From Buxus sempervirens (lineage: Eukaryota; Streptophyta; Magnoliopsida; Buxales; Buxaceae): a DNA stretch of 64,000 nucleotides. Location: assembly GCA_947561395.2 (NCBI GenBank), contig OX387190.1, positions 20,888,858 to 20,952,857 on the forward strand. Direction: 5' to 3'. A program made the position numbers and the translations under genes. Under the pieces are notes generated by a model. That model searched no databases and had not been told where the DNA came from. It worked only from the letters and a program-made list of their open reading frames with translations. Below, piece by piece: positions 20,408 through 33,647 of the stretch. How positions within the stretch are numbered: position 1 is the stretch's first letter; each line of letters starts with the position of its first letter.

Positions 20408-23179
20408 CAAGCAACAAGCCCATTCAAAGGGTTGGCTCCTTTTTTACTGGTTTCCACTCTTCCTTCCCCAGATCCCTTGGGCAGAGAACCTCCTCCTTTG
20501 CCCCTCGTTGCTTCCCAAACCTAACCACCTCCTTGCTTGACCATTTTTCCCCTCCCTACTCTCTCTTCTCTTCCTCACTCAAGAGCTAGGAGAAAGAGAG
20601 GAAGCTGTTGTTGGTGGAGCAAAGGGACTCTCCAGCTGCTGTAGGAGCTCCAGGGGAAGTCCACATACCTCAAGAGAGTCTCAAAGCCACCAGGTATCAC
20701 TCCTTGACACTTTATTTTTCACATATATAAGAATGGATGCATTTTGCTTTGTTTAGAGTGTCGAGCTCCTCCCATGTTCAGATCTGTTCCCTCAGTAACT
20801 TGTATGCAGTATTGTCTCATTTCCATAAGCAGGGAGGTCTCCAAAGGTAAGGGAAACCTCATGTGCAGCTCCATGGGAGAATGAGAGCCAAGCTCACAAG
20901 CATTTAGGTCACTCACTTTGCTGTTTTGGGTATTCTCTTCATTTTTTTAGGGAGTGTGTTCCCTCTTGAGCAAGACTAATGTACCCCCCCACGTAACCCC
21001 CCATTACCCTTCTTGATTCTTTTTTTCTCTCCCTCCTTTCACCCTTTTCTTTGTATGGTTTTTTCTGGATGTTCTTTGTTGGATGTGTCTTCTTCCTTGT
21101 GTGTGTGTCATGATGAATGCATGCTCAGGTGCAGGTATGTGCGTTCGGTGCATGCCATGTTAGTTTTACTAGGCTTTTTAGAATAAGCATAATGCATAGG
21201 TAAATCCCCCATTGTCATGCTCCCACCACCCAATGCTTTGCTGCTGTTTCTTTTAACAAGCCTACATGCTATGGTTAGGTGCACTCGCATGTTCCCCTAA
21301 CCCCTCATTCTTTGTTGTTTTCATGTATATGAGCATGATCCCTTCCCCCTTTGCATCTGCTGGTTTTAGCATGCATGGGATCCTCCTGGATAGCAGCTGC
21401 TCCAGCAGGTGGTTCACTTGTGTATACCCCAAGTCTCATCCCCAAGCAACCTTTTTACGAATGCAGCCCTTTCCCCCCACAATCCCTATGCATTGGGTTG
21501 CTCAGGTTGCTGCTGGAGACAGCAGCAAACCCCTGACTTGGTTGCTGTACTGCCCCTCCAGCAGGCTCCTAAAGGTGCACAAACACCCCCCCAAACGTAG
21601 CATGCGAACCCATGCATGCAAGGCACATCCCCCCATGCATGTTGAGTATTTCTTTTTATGTAAAGCTGCTGTCCCTGCCCTTTTTTATTATCATGTACAT
21701 GTTCTTGTTGATTGTATCATTGGTGACCCTTGCCCTTACTAATTGGTGAGGACTGTGAGAACAAGACAGGGATCTCAGGTCCTCGTTCAAATTGTTGTAT
21801 GGAGCTTAGATGGGAGAAGGCAAGCTCCCACACCTTCCCCTTCGTCTTTGCTAAAGAACCACCAAAAGAGACAAAGGATGGGGGGTTCCCCATCTCCTGA
21901 CCTGTGTGGGCCTTCCTAGGGGCCCATAGAACCTCAAAAGCCTCCTAGGAACCCCTGAAAATCACCCCAATTGCATAAACCCCGAAAAAGAACAGTTTGT
22001 GTATATCCGGCAACTAAGGCCGGATACATGGCAGAAATGCCATTTTGGTGTTCTTTGAATCTTGTTGCATTTTGATGACATTTCCAAGCAAACTTGATGA
22101 ACCAATAGGGTTTCCGGGTCATCCGGAAACCCCACGTGGGACCTGAACCGTTGGTCCAATTTGGTACACTAGTGGGCCTTCCAACGGGGCCCACCAAGCC
22201 CGATAAACCCAAAAGCATGCAATTAAGCAAGTTGAGTAAAATGAATTGATTGAACCGGGCGGGCCAAACCCAACACGGCCCACCTGAACTTTGTTTTGTG
22301 GAATGAGTATTTGAATCGTGTGGTTTGGCCGAGACCAAGGGCAAGGGCCTATCGGGCCTGCTAAAGCCCACTAACCGAACCAAGGAAGGGTGTAACCCTA
22401 AACCTCAAAGAACTGGGCTTTCAAGCCCAAATCTGGATCACGGGCCCCAAGCCTAGTGACCAACCCCTTTTGGCAAAGTTAAGTAAGATAATCTAAAACA
22501 CTTTTGACAACCATCATGGGGGCCCACCCAGTGGCCCGCAAACCGATGCAAACCAACCTTTTGCATAAAAGCCACTTAAATCTTTAAATTAAAACTTAAG
22601 ATAAAATCAATTCACTAAACCTGAACCCAGAGGGCCTCTCAGGTCAGACTGAGGCCCACCAAGGGATTTATGGGCTTGACTAAAGCCCACCAGGGACACC
22701 AGGGGACCTTCCAATGGGGCCTACCCTACCGGACTCAGATCATTTAAAATAAACAAGATAAAATCAATTAAAGGGACCCACACCACTCAGATGGTCCTGC
22801 CAGACTTAACCCAATGGCATGTCCGATTAGGAATCAGGTGAGACCAAAGTAAACTGACTCAAACCAGGGAACCCACGGGACCCGTCATCCGACGGGGTGG
22901 TCTGGGATGTCTACGGACTTCCCCAAACCACAACCGAGAACTTACTTAGAATCTCAAGCCGCAGACTGGACTAATAGACAAGATTAGGCACCCAGGTGTC
23001 CGCCTACACCCCATCAGGCGGTGGCGATTCCGAAATTCTCTCGTGCCGCGTTTCCGACTCACGCACAACTATGTTGTCCTCAAATCAAGTTACATATAAG
23101 AATGTCTAACTATGGGTAGGAATCGGTTAAATAGTCTATTAGATAGATTCCCAGTAAAGAAGAACCAAAGTTCTCCATT

Positions 23180-24174
23180 CCCACCAAAACCCACCCCTAG
23201 AGAACAACAGTAATAAAAGAGTAAAATAATATGAAACACGCAAGCACACTTGCCTTACTACCCATGTAATGTTACGTGAGAAAATGTATTCCCAGTTCCA
23301 CATAGCGTCATATTAACGAAATAAGAACATATTGGTTTATTACGGCTTTTTAACAAACAAACGGTGTGAAAATAAACGCAGCGAAAGAAACTCGTTCAAC
23401 AAGCATAACCAATGGTGATGAACAAAAAGAGAAAAAGATGTTAATCATGGTCACAGGAATACTTCTAAAAGCAACAGTGAAGAAGTTAAAGGAAGCAGAA
23501 AGCTGTTTGAAAGTCGGGTCACAAGAACACCCATGAACTGCACTATTCATCTAACTAAATAACCGACTACTTCAATTGATTTGAAAGGAAATCACAAAAT
23601 TCAAACATTTCATTTCCAAATAGAAAGAAGACCCCAAAAAAGGGATTTGTAGTACAAATTATATAACATAAGAAGAGTTAACAGATTAACAAGAACAAAA
23701 ATTACTTAAAAAATCGAAGAAAAAGAACATGATGGAACATTTAGACCTGTTGCCGAATGCTGAATGCCGAATGCCGATATTCCTCAATCTTCGTCGGCAA
23801 CGGTGCGGTTCTGCACTGGCTTGTGGAACGAAGCTTAGGACTGGACTTTGTGCCAAATAAACTCAAATCTCTCAAATGTCTCGGCGTTTTGGAGGGAAAT
23901 TTTTGAGGGGAGCGAAAACTGGTTTTCGTGTTTGAGAATTGAGAGGATTTGCGTTTTTGATTTCCCGCCAACGAAGATTACGAGGAAAATGAGAGACTTG
24001 TTGCATACGGCTCGAATTTCAAACGACGAACGCGGCTCCAATCGACGAACGCGGCTTAAAAAACGAAATCGGCTAAAAACAATGCGGAAGAGGAAAGAGG
24101 GAGGCGGGACGCGTGTCGTCCACAGATGCTTCCCAAGACCGTTCGGCAGAGGAACGTACGTAGAGGAAAACGAC
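23180..24174 (-). repeat. Inverted repeat, right arm, upstream of separase
   Basis: Its reverse complement matches 9355-9515 plus 13303-14098 at high identity. It keeps the empty target site (GCCGTATGCAACAAGTCTC, near 23993-24011) of solo LTR 1. It ends about 85 bp before the separase ATG, so it is probably a 5' flank or divergent promoter region. The minus-strand exon candidate has lost its ATG here. The inner ends of the arms are separated by 9.1 kb. Confidence 0.88.
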
Positions 24175-24258
24175 CGTCTCTTTCATCTGTCTCACATCTG
24201 TCCGGTTTCCTCTTTCCTTGTTCTCACTTCTCACTGAGACTCGGCCACTCCGAGTGCG

Positions 24259-24966
24259 ATGGACTCCGCAACCGAGTCGGCGCTAATCGAAGCCCTAGAG
24301 AAGTCCAAATTAGGAAGGCATTCATGAACGATTCCGCGACTTCTTACAACCATTCTCAGACCTCGTTAATCTCGACGGCAACGTCGATCAGAAAAAGCCA
24401 TCGAAGAGTCAGAAGAATAAGAAGAAGAAAGCTGCGGCGGAAGACCGGACCTTGATCCGTTCTCTAGCGAAGAAGTTTCTTCCCTTCCTAAATCGTGCTC
24501 TGTCAATTTTGCCGAAACGGATATGTGAATCCCCAAGACCAGGTGGAGGAGAAGGAAATTGGGTCCAGGAACTGTTCGATGCGTACAAGCTGTGCTTAGA
24601 TTGCTTGTCGTGTTTATCTTCGCAGTTGTCGTGCAAACCGTACTCTGTGCATTTGCAGATGGTTCGGATGGTTCACTGCTATGAATCTTGTGGACGTTAT
24701 GGAGAAGCTGAAAAAGAGGGTTTACGGATACTTGAGAGCCTTCGAGGGATTAATTTTGGTGGTTCTGTTTGTAAAACGTCGAAGGGGAAGAATAATGGGG
24801 GAAGTTTATTGCCGAATTTGACTAAGGAGAATTCGGATCCTGAACTTGCTATATTAATGTTGGAGGTTGTTGTGACTATAATAAATTGTGCTTTTATGAG
24901 TCAGAATAAGGAAGGAGAAGCATATCGGAGGATACTTGCTTTGGTGGATCAGGTCAAGCCGCTCAG
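24259..24966 (+). pseudogene. ESP: Separase exon 1
   Basis: ATG 24259 gives MDSATESALIEALEKSKLG, then reaches TGA at 24325. The frame that carries the rest (FLQPFSDLVNLDGNVDQKK, SLAKKFLPFLNRALSILPKR, MVHCYESCGRYGEAEKEG) is shifted by one, so an indel lies near 24310-24330. The exon ends at CTCAG/GTGAG. Shards of this exon recur at 48450-49330. Confidence 0.85.
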
Positions 24967-25974
24967 GTGAGAATTTCTTCATTTTCAGAAATGCCTTTTA
25001 TCTATAGTTTTTTTTTGCATATGAATCTATGAGATTGTTTGAGTAATGGATTTAACAAGATACAATTTGGTGTTTAGCAGGTGAAAATAAATTGCATTAG
25101 ACAAGTCATTGAAAGTAATTTTGAAAGCTTTTTACACACTTTATTTAATTTAGGAGTTGGAAAATAATTCTACACATTGGTGCTTGATGTAAGAGTTGTT
25201 AAAGTAATTTTGAAAGCTTCCCGCACACTATTTGATTTAAGTGATAGAAAATAATTATCTGCAAGTATTTGACTCGTTGAACTCAAGGTATTCTCTGTTG
25301 ACCTAGCATTATAATTTCGTCTTTCTAGAACTGCTACATATGTAGTTGGTCAACAATGCCAAATTAACAATTGTGACTACAACAGGCATGAAGGTAATTG
25401 TTAGGGAGAGTGGTTTTATTCAGAACAAAAGTTAATTACATTATTCTGTAGGCCCAAAAGGGGAGGGACCTGAAGGGTGTATTGGTAATTTTTCTTATTG
25501 TACCATTCTAGACTTGTCACTGGGGATTGGAGATATAGGTTGTATGTCCCTATTTTTTTCCCTTTCATAAAGTGAAAAGCTTCATTCTCTTGTGAAACAT
25601 GGGCACAATGATGAACCATGCCAATTTGTTTGATTGTTTTTTTTTTCTTTCTACTGTTTTCACCATATTCACATAACAATAATTTTGATTAATAACCAAC
25701 TGACACATTTAATAAAAAGGTTGCTGTCATGATTTCCTATTCATTATATAAGTAACATTCAATGTTGGATGAATTACTAGTTGGTAATTAACACAACTAA
25801 TTAAAGTATCATCCAAAAGATAACCGTTAAAAATTTATGTTCTGAGTTTCGTGGGTATTTACTTGAATGGGTTGTTAGTCAGGCCATGAAATTATGAATT
25901 TTTCAGACTTATCTTGGTCAAAATAACATGCAGTAAGCTATTAAATTTTTTTTTAAAAACTGTGAACCTTGTAG
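24967..25974. other. Separase intron 1
   Basis: AT-rich intron holding a likely Copia LTR remnant at about 25400-25690. It ends in TTGTAG. Confidence 0.6.
25400..25690 (+). mobile_element. Possible Ty1/copia LTR remnant (copy 1)
   Basis: The series GGAGATATAGGTTGTATG...GGGCACAATGATGAACCATG...TTTCTACTGTTTTCACC parallels 27840-28040 and resembles the 3' part of common plant Copia LTRs. It is diverged, with no ends determined. Confidence 0.4.
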
Positions 25975-27039
25975 GGTTATAGATGCAAACGAATTTGAGA
26001 AGTTTCACAAAGTGTTTCTCACTTGCCTGAATAAATGTATGCTGTTCATGATGGAAGAGTTCACATGTTTTGATGGAGATTTGGTTCGCTTATTCTGCTT
26101 GACAGCATTGTCCGAGTGTGTGAACTCATCTGTGAAGGATCAATACCTGAAGGTGCAGTTATATACAATTACCATCTGCATAATATTTGAAGGAATTATT
26201 TTTTATTTAACCAAATTTGTATGCCCAGTTTGTTCGTAGAATTTGTTCCTTTTTATTTTTGCGAAGGAATTGTAAGCCACAATTTGTTGTTGACATGCTA
26301 AAATGCGTGCTGGACTCATTTATATGTGATTATAAGGTAATATTCATATTAACCCGGAAATTTCATATGTGATTTGGGTTGTTTGATATGATTTACATTA
26401 CATGAATTTAAATTCAGTAGATGTAATATACTATTTCAGTATCAATTACTAAGAGGCTGTTTGGTTTAACTTTTGAAAGTTACTTTTTAACTTTGCAAAA
26501 GGAAAAAAGTTAAAAAAATTCTACTTTGAAAAGATAAAAAGTAATTTTCAAAAGTTAAACCAAACAGCCTCTAAGTGAGCAATTCATAAAAATCTTGCTG
26601 TGATTGAAAATTTTGTTTCTGTAAGATTTTTTGGACAAAAAGATTCCATATGCAAAATTCATTAATTTTTTCTAACTGTTTATCTTTTTCCTCTCTGGTA
26701 TATATCATGCATTTGCATATTAAGCTTGCTTTTTTTAGATCTTTTTTACTTCAATCCTATTAAATTTGGCTTTGTCGCTTCAATATCTTTCCCTTTTCAT
26801 TTAACCTAATCAATTTACCAGGGGGCTAAGAAAAGCCACTGGCTTATGAAAGTCTTCTATTTGTAAAAGCACATGCTCATGTAGATGTACATGCTTTAAA
26901 GATTTGAGTTTTACTTTGTTTCTGTTATATGTTCATCATCTGAAAATAGCTTGGGTTCATTATGAGCAGGTTGATGAGGACTCTATAGACGAGTTTATTG
27001 ATCTTGTATGCTATTTCTCGCATAAATGTAGAACTACAA
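25975..27039 (+). pseudogene. ESP: Separase exons 2-4
   Basis: Exon 2 is 25975-26152 (VIDANEFEKFHKVFLTCLNK..., 178 nt), exon 3 is 26229-26336 (FVRRICSFLFL...DMLKCVLDSF) and exon 4 is 26970-27039 (VDEDSIDEFIDLVCYFSHKC). All have AG/GT borders and consistent phase and are free of stops. After exon 4 (phase 1) the next detectable exon starts in phase 0, which supports loss of one or more exons. Confidence 0.8.
26450..26574. mobile_element. Tourist-like MITE in separase intron 3 (26453-26571)
   Basis: A 119-bp element that is almost entirely palindromic. GAGGCTGTTTGGTTTAAC at one end is matched exactly by its reverse complement at the other, flanked by TAA at 26450-26452 and 26572-26574. The TAA duplication fits PIF/Harbinger-type MITEs. 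A 5-bp CTAAG reading with a slightly shorter element is also possible. Confidence 0.85.
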
Positions 27040-30000
27040 GTATGATAATATCAGGAAAATGCTCCATTTACTATCTTGAATTATAAAAGACAATATCAAA
27101 TTGAAATTTTGAATGGAAGAATTTGGAGAAGGTTTTTATTTTATGTTTTAATGTAGTGGAATAGATGGTTAAAGGGGTTGAATTGTTAGAAACTTAAGTC
27201 TTCATTAGTTTGGTTTGATGCAGGTTCTATGACTTTGGGCTCTCTATGGATGTAGAATTAGTTTGTAGAACCTTATGGAAGTCCGCTTATTTTTCTTAAA
27301 ATTATATAAGTTTATTGATATTTTACAAGAAAGGAAAGTTTAATATTTTCCCGTTGAAGATTAAGAACTGATAGAATAAACAATACTTTAAATCATTATA
27401 TGGCTCAAAAATATACTTAACATGAAATTTGAAGTGAATGCCTGATCACATACATTCTTGTATTTATCTAAAGCTGTAATTCAAAACCATACATGGATAT
27501 GCAATCAATTGTAAATAACCCTGTAATGGAAGCCTTACAGCTAGGGTATCACATAACTAACCAAGTAGCAAGATCACGTATGGATGGATTAATTTATAGC
27601 TTGGAGATTTTCCTTCATTGTATTTAACTTGTAGAGTGTTGGGAACAATTGTTCACCTTCAGAGAAGACAATAAAAGTTAGTGTCATTATTCTCCTAGTT
27701 CAAATGGGGACAAATTTGTGGGGCTTGGATATTCCTCCGCAAATTGTTTATTTGCATTGTGCGGGGTTGAATTTTGGGGTTGGGTGTTTGGTGGGTAGAG
27801 TATGTTAAGGTTATATTGAGGATTATTTCTTTCCTTTTTTTTTAATGTATTGGATGAAGGTTACAAATGGTGATTGAAGATATAAGTTGCATTTCTTATT
27901 ATCATTGAAAGATATTTAAAAAATTTCTTCTTTCTTGCGGAAGTAGGCACATTGTTGAACCATACAAATCTATGTGCAATTGATCTTGTTCTTTCTATTG
28001 TTTTCCACCGTATTCGTATAGTTCTAATCAATAGAGTGGGAAAGATGTAAAAGTTTTGAAGATTGAGTTCTAATCTTAGTCGAGATTAAAAGAAATTAGT
28101 TGTTTGCCGAAGGCTACGGCTATATGGATTAAGAAGAAAGAAAATAACACTATGTTTTGTTCTCCAAATTTGTAAATAAAAAGCACAACCTTTTCATGGA
28201 ATATCTTGACTTGAATGTGGTTATGCATATATGGGAAGATGAGGTTGCTCTCCAAGTTGACAATTTTTGTGAAGAATTTATTTTGCTTGTAGATGAGACT
28301 AGTTGTCGATGGAACGGAGTTTTATGAGTTTATCCATTTTTGATTGACTGGCTGAAAATAACTTCATGAGGAAAGCAAAATAGGAGATTCTATTGGCAAG
28401 ATGGTGGTGACAAGGCATCTTGTCCAAATGCTTTATTTGTTGTATTTTTACAAGAAAAGCTGGGAGAAATTGATCAAAAGAGGAAACATGGGATCTAGAG
28501 CAAAACCCACATAGATGTTTAGTATGCAATGCATGTGAAGTGTATTGGAAACATCAAACAATTTACATTCCCACTATAGGTTCTAGGTCCTTGACCTCCT
28601 AATACATCTATAGCATTTTATGTGTACATCACAATTCTACGTGTTTTTAATCAATTGGATAACAATGCCGAGCCACTTTTTTTTTTTTGAAGAACTTAAT
28701 ATACATAAAGATAGCGCAAACATCCCTATGACAACTTATCTCCAATATCTAACACGATCTTAAATTAAGATCATTGCTAGACTCATTCGAGGTCTAGGCA
28801 CTCATGTTATGACTTCCTAGAAATTGGGTTGTGGGTTTATGTAGACAATGAAGATTTAGGATGATGAGAAGTTTTATCATTTGTTGGGAACAATGGCTCA
28901 TATTTTGGGTCCAAGGGGGAAGGGCACCTGATAAACAAAAACTATAAAGAAGTGAAAAACCAAATGATTAATAATCTATTGATTTGCACCCTCCCAACAA
29001 CCCATTGTATGATAATTGCAGTGTTCATAACTAGTGAATTCACCAAATCATTTTGCTGCTTTGCCAACTCATTGAAAGGATAAATGTATTATAGATGCAA
29101 ACTGCTATACAGCCTAGTGCATTACATGTGCCTTTTGGATCTGAATTCTTCTATGAAGGCTCTCCCCACACTAAAGCTTCTTTTTCTGCCACAGAACATA
29201 AAATCGAAGTTTAATTTCGTAATAGTAGTTACGGAAGTAGTCCATTTTGTTTCACAATGAATGTATTATGCACTTGAGGGATCAAAATATTCTTATCTCT
29301 TAACATAATAGCTAAGGACCATCTTGAAAGTCCTTTGGCTCTAAAACAAAAGAAGATTATAGAAACACTGTCTTTTTTGGGATGATTTTTAACTTAAGCA
29401 TCGCTTCAAGAAAAACCTTAAATGACACAGTCCAAGGAGATAATTAGGATTTTCTTACTATGTTATTTTAATTTAAAAATTATCAGCCAAACCATTGACA
29501 GAATCTTTAGGCTCATTCCTGCTAGTCATCAAACAATTCACAGCACTATGTAGAATTAGAAATGACAGCATTTACTGATTACTAGGGTTGGAAATTGTGG
29601 TTGCAAATCATAGTATAAAATTAGTAGCAACGTCACCATCATGAGACCTAATATATTGTATGTGGCTCATATATTTGCTACTAGTTTTTGGTTGGTGTTT
29701 ATTATCCACCATTGAGCATATCATATTTTCTCAATGGGAATATTTAATGGGTTATTGATATTTCCCTTGAATTTTCTTTGTCTAATTCTTTGCATTTGTT
29801 GATTTTGGTTGGGTCAGTTGTGTGATGCTTGTCTCTTAAACTACTCAAATTTTATTACTTGTTTCTTTATACATGTTGAAAGTATATAAAGCAATATTAT
29901 TTGAATGAAATTTGCTTCTAAATCTTACTTGTATTTCTGGTGTTCTTATCACAAACGAATTCTTGGTTTCTATGTTAATGTGGCAAACTATGTTAGATGG

Positions 30001-32462
30001 ACTTAGGCATGGGTGCTGGGTGCGCATGCGTGAGTAGGATTTGGATCCATCTAACATCTAGAACTTAGGATTCGGGAACTCGGTTGGGAAGTGTTCAAAT
30101 TTTGGATTTGGATATTGGAATTTGGCTGAAATGTGAGCAAGAAGGTTAGAAACTGAGCTTTCTCTTTGTTTGTTTTTGTTTTATATTTTTTTCCATATTT
30201 TTTTTGATTCATTACTTGCCTTCAGAGACTAAGAATGCCTACTCTATCTTTGACTCTTCGTAGAAACTATTTCCTTTTTGGATTCATTTTTTACAAGCTG
30301 ATTATTTGCTATATCTTTTCCTTTTTTTTTCCTTCAATCATGGAGTGTTGTGACAGAGATTTTGGGTTATGTAAAGTGTCTATGTAACAAAGTGGGCAAA
30401 TCGCATATTGCTAAGGGAAATGCTTGGTGTTTGGCTTGTTTGCTATAAACTTAGAAACGCTTGATGCAACGGGACTTGTTGTCATGTTTTCTTTGTATTC
30501 ATATTAGATGTGACCATGGGGAGAATGTTGTGGAGCATGAGTGTGGGTTTGTGGTGTGGTTTAGCCTTATACAGTTGTATATACATTTCGTATTTGATGC
30601 AGCTTATTCCTATATTAGTGTTCTTAGGTTTATTTTCTATTTAGCGGTGGTTTCAGATGTGAACATAAATCTCTTGAGGAATGATTTCTTTGGTTAAGGT
30701 TTCCTATTTAGATTGGTTTAGAGTCAATTTTTGATGCAGTAGTCAATGTTAAGAGCATTTGGATAGGATCAAGAAAGCATTTTTTTGGGTACACACAAAG
30801 GGTCGTAGAACAGCTTAGCAGGTTCGAAGATGATTTTTAGATGTCAACAGAATGCAGCTGAATTGTGTTGGAGAGCACTCTCTACATTCACGATGCATTT
30901 GTAGGTAAATGGCTTAATGATGTTGGGTTTAAAGAGTTGTCTCATGGGGTGGATAAAATCAATGGAAGTATTGAAGGGAGAATGACATATTGGGCAATTG
31001 TATTTTGTCTCAAATGTTTTTGGAGTGCCATGAAGAGCATCTATGATAGATTCATTTGAAGGGCCAAATTAGAGGTGGGGGAAGGAGACATTTCAGTTTT
31101 TGGATGATTTGTAGGATGGAGATGCTCTGCTTTGTTATCTTTCCAATGATTTTTTCATCGGCTTTTGGCAAAGAAGTTATCATTGATAATGTTGTAGTGG
31201 GGGGTAGCCATCTCCTTCATGTGGCATTTTAGAAGGTAGGGATATTTTCAGTTGAGAATGTGACTCTTTGAAAGCTTGCTTAGAGATTCTCCAAGCCCCA
31301 TGCAGTCATTGAAAAGGGAGTGATAGCAAGGTCTAGGAATGAGATAGGAGAAGCACCTTTATGAAATCTTTCTTTGCTCTCTCCGCGAAGGCACCAATGT
31401 GTAGCTTTGCATCTCTTATTTGAGGATATTCTGATTTCATCTAAGTGACATCCCTTCTGTGGACAGTTTTTGGGTAAGATATTAATGACATACCATCTCG
31501 TTTCTGGGAAGTGGGTCTTGCCAATTGGTGCATTTTGTGCTAATTTGGTGTAGAAATAGTGGATCATCTTTTGTTGCTTTTTCCTCTTTCTTAGCAATAT
31601 ATTGAATTACATTTTGGGGATGAATGTGGTGAATTGTGTCATGCCTAAATATTTGGTGGACTTCCTGTGGTTTGGGATGTTCAAGAGGATGAAGGGTAAG
31701 TTTCAAGCTTTGTGGACTGTTCACCCAGTTGCTTTTCTTTTTTTGGGCCAAAAGGATCAGTATAATAAAAACAAATTGTTGAACATTTCAGAGATTGGGA
31801 CTGCCAAGTCACAGGGGCTTGAGGGGCCTAATTTTTCTTCCTTTTGTGGGATGGTATACAAAATTTGTTGTATAGGATTTTTAGTTTCTGCTGGTGATTG
31901 ATTTTTGTTTGTTTGCTTCTTTTTGTACACTGCCCTTATTAAATTCAGGTATGAACTTGTTAAACAGGGCAATATTAAGCAGTAGTTAAAGAATTGACAT
32001 TTATAGACCCAAATGTCTTGTAGAGACATTGAAGTTACATTATATAGCATCTAACAGGGTACATGTGTTGTTTTCTACTTTAAAATGAACAGCAGAAAAA
32101 TAGGACAAGAGGAAGTAACTTGTCGTGGACTAGGACAAGTCTACCACCAAATTGGGAGTTGTTGTTTGTCCTTGCTTGATAACAATGTGCCAACCAATTA
32201 GAACTAGTTAGCCGGCCTTGTATCTAGTAGACTGTCCTTGCCTGAGAATAACATTGGGCTTAGTACGTATACATAAATCATGATAGTAAATGTCCTGTTG
32301 ACATGGCTTCATATTAAAATGATGTTGTATAGAAGTGTTAATAGGCTTCTTATTTACTATCTTATTTGCCAACAGCTTTAATATTGAGATTCTTTCAGAC
32401 TTTGGTTTTTTTGGCATTTTGGGGATGGGATATTCATTTGTTTCATTGATCTTTATTTGCAG
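27040..32462. other. Large separase intron / region of missing exons
   Basis: 5.4 kb of AT-rich sequence. A probable Copia LTR remnant lies at 27690-28045. From 30460 to 31480 there are fragments with coding-like composition but no recognised protein. I looked for, and did not find, the middle separase exons expected here. Insertion-deletion by retroelements is a plausible cause. Confidence 0.55.
27690..28045 (+). mobile_element. Possible Ty1/copia LTR remnant (copy 2)
   Basis: Contains GAAGATATAAGTTGCATTTC...GTAGGCACATTGTTGAACCA...TTTCTATTGTTTTCCACC, parallel to 25540-25670. Diverged; no target duplication found. Confidence 0.4.
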
Positions 32463-33526
32463 GCCTCAAAGGCATTGAATTTATGTTGTAGAATGTCCTG
32501 GAATTATATTTCACTCCTTTGCCAGAAGTTTGTTGATAAAACTGAAGGGATCCACTACGATCCCTCTGAAGATGTGATTTTGGGTTTTGTTACTTAGGCA
32601 TGTGAAAGAAGTGCATTTCTTCTAGATATTCTCCATCGACTTGGCAATCATGATGTGAAGAAGTTTATTGTTGATACCCTTTTGAACTGGTTTGTTGCTG
32701 GAAACTTGTTTGAGAGTCTAAATGGTCCTATGCCATTGGTGAAGCAATGGGTTAAGGTATGCATGAAAAAATTTCCTAGTAATTTCACTATGTTCTGCAT
32801 GTTGCATGCTCTCTGATAGTTAATTGATCTCCAGATTGTCTGTGAAGGTTTTAATAATGATGATATGGAAAAGAAAGCTCCAACTCTCTATTCTTTGCTC
32901 TCAAAATCTCCTGTGCTGTTGTCAAAGAAGATTATTAGCATGATTTTAGAGCAGGTTCGGTCTCTCAGTGATGATTTCCTTGTAAATTTTATGACCAATT
33001 GTTATTTTCTCTTTTTAGATATTGATGTTTATTTTCCACGCGCTTTATCGCTTGAGTTGCATGCAGGAACTTGTCGCATATGAAGGAATAAATGCACAAT
33101 ACCCCGTTCTCTCTCAGATCATGCAACTACAAATCATCAATACTCTTCTACTTGATATATATGTTACAAATGATTGCCGTTTACGGAGAGCGAAGATTTT
33201 CATTAGGAATGGAAAGGCTCTTAGGGCTCGCGGGATTGATGATCTAAACGAATGTGTCCAGTGTTTGTCAGAGACAATATCCATACTTGTGAGCTTGCTT
33301 ACTTTAGTTTGCTTTTGCTTTATTTTGTGGTACATTAAAAATTGAAAATTAACATAATTAATCCTTTAGCAATTTTCTATTGTTTATGAAATTGACAAAA
33401 AAAATTTCTGTGCATAATGACCTGTTGTTTGACCCTTCCATCAGTGATACTCCAATATGTCAAAATTTAGCTCTTGTGTACTCCTTGCATGCACTATGCA
33501 CCCAGGAGGTAGAATCAAAATCGGAG
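32463..33526 (+). pseudogene. ESP: Separase exons (middle helical region, first group)
   Basis: Three clean exons are visible: 32463-32756 (ASKALNLCCRMSWNYISLLC..., with TAG at 32595-32597 where the conserved frame reads GFVT-stop-ACERSAFLLD), 32835-32954 (IVCEGFNNDDMEKKAPTLYS) and 33067-33288 (ELVAYEGINAQYPVLSQIMQ). A fourth near 33445-33526 reads DTPICQNLALVYSLHALCTQ, but only in a frame that does not join cleanly to the preceding donor. Confidence 0.82.
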
Positions 33527-33647
33527 GTGATATTTTAAATGTCTATTAACATAAATAAGTAATTTGATACTTCATATGCATTAATTTTGTTTTTGGATAA
33601 TAAAAAGGGTTTAAAATGTATCTTTTTTTGGTTTATGTGCCAAATAG

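Larger units (their letters stand above)
19567..23067. mobile_element. Solo LTR, 3.50 kb, Ty3-like (family 2)
   Basis: It begins TGTAAGCACCTC and ends CTCACGCACA, flanked by ACTAT at 19562-19566 and 23068-23072. There is no gag-pol inside. A TATA box (20399-20407) is preceded by a cluster of GTATCCGA palindromes and followed by a long leader of about 2.6 kb. Size and layout fit a Tat/Ogre-like LTR, but its sequence is unrelated to solo LTR 1. Several short frames inside (for example 21266-21742) have no similarity I know and are not called. Confidence 0.85.

Noticed and set aside
21266..21742. 158-codon open frame in solo LTR 2
   Set aside because: No recognisable motif; it lies in the LTR leader with skewed composition and is probably chance.
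23350..23550. 66-codon frame nearly identical to one at 13728-13928
   Set aside because: The similarity comes from the inverted-repeat arms. The frame lies in intron-like sequence and has no conserved domain.
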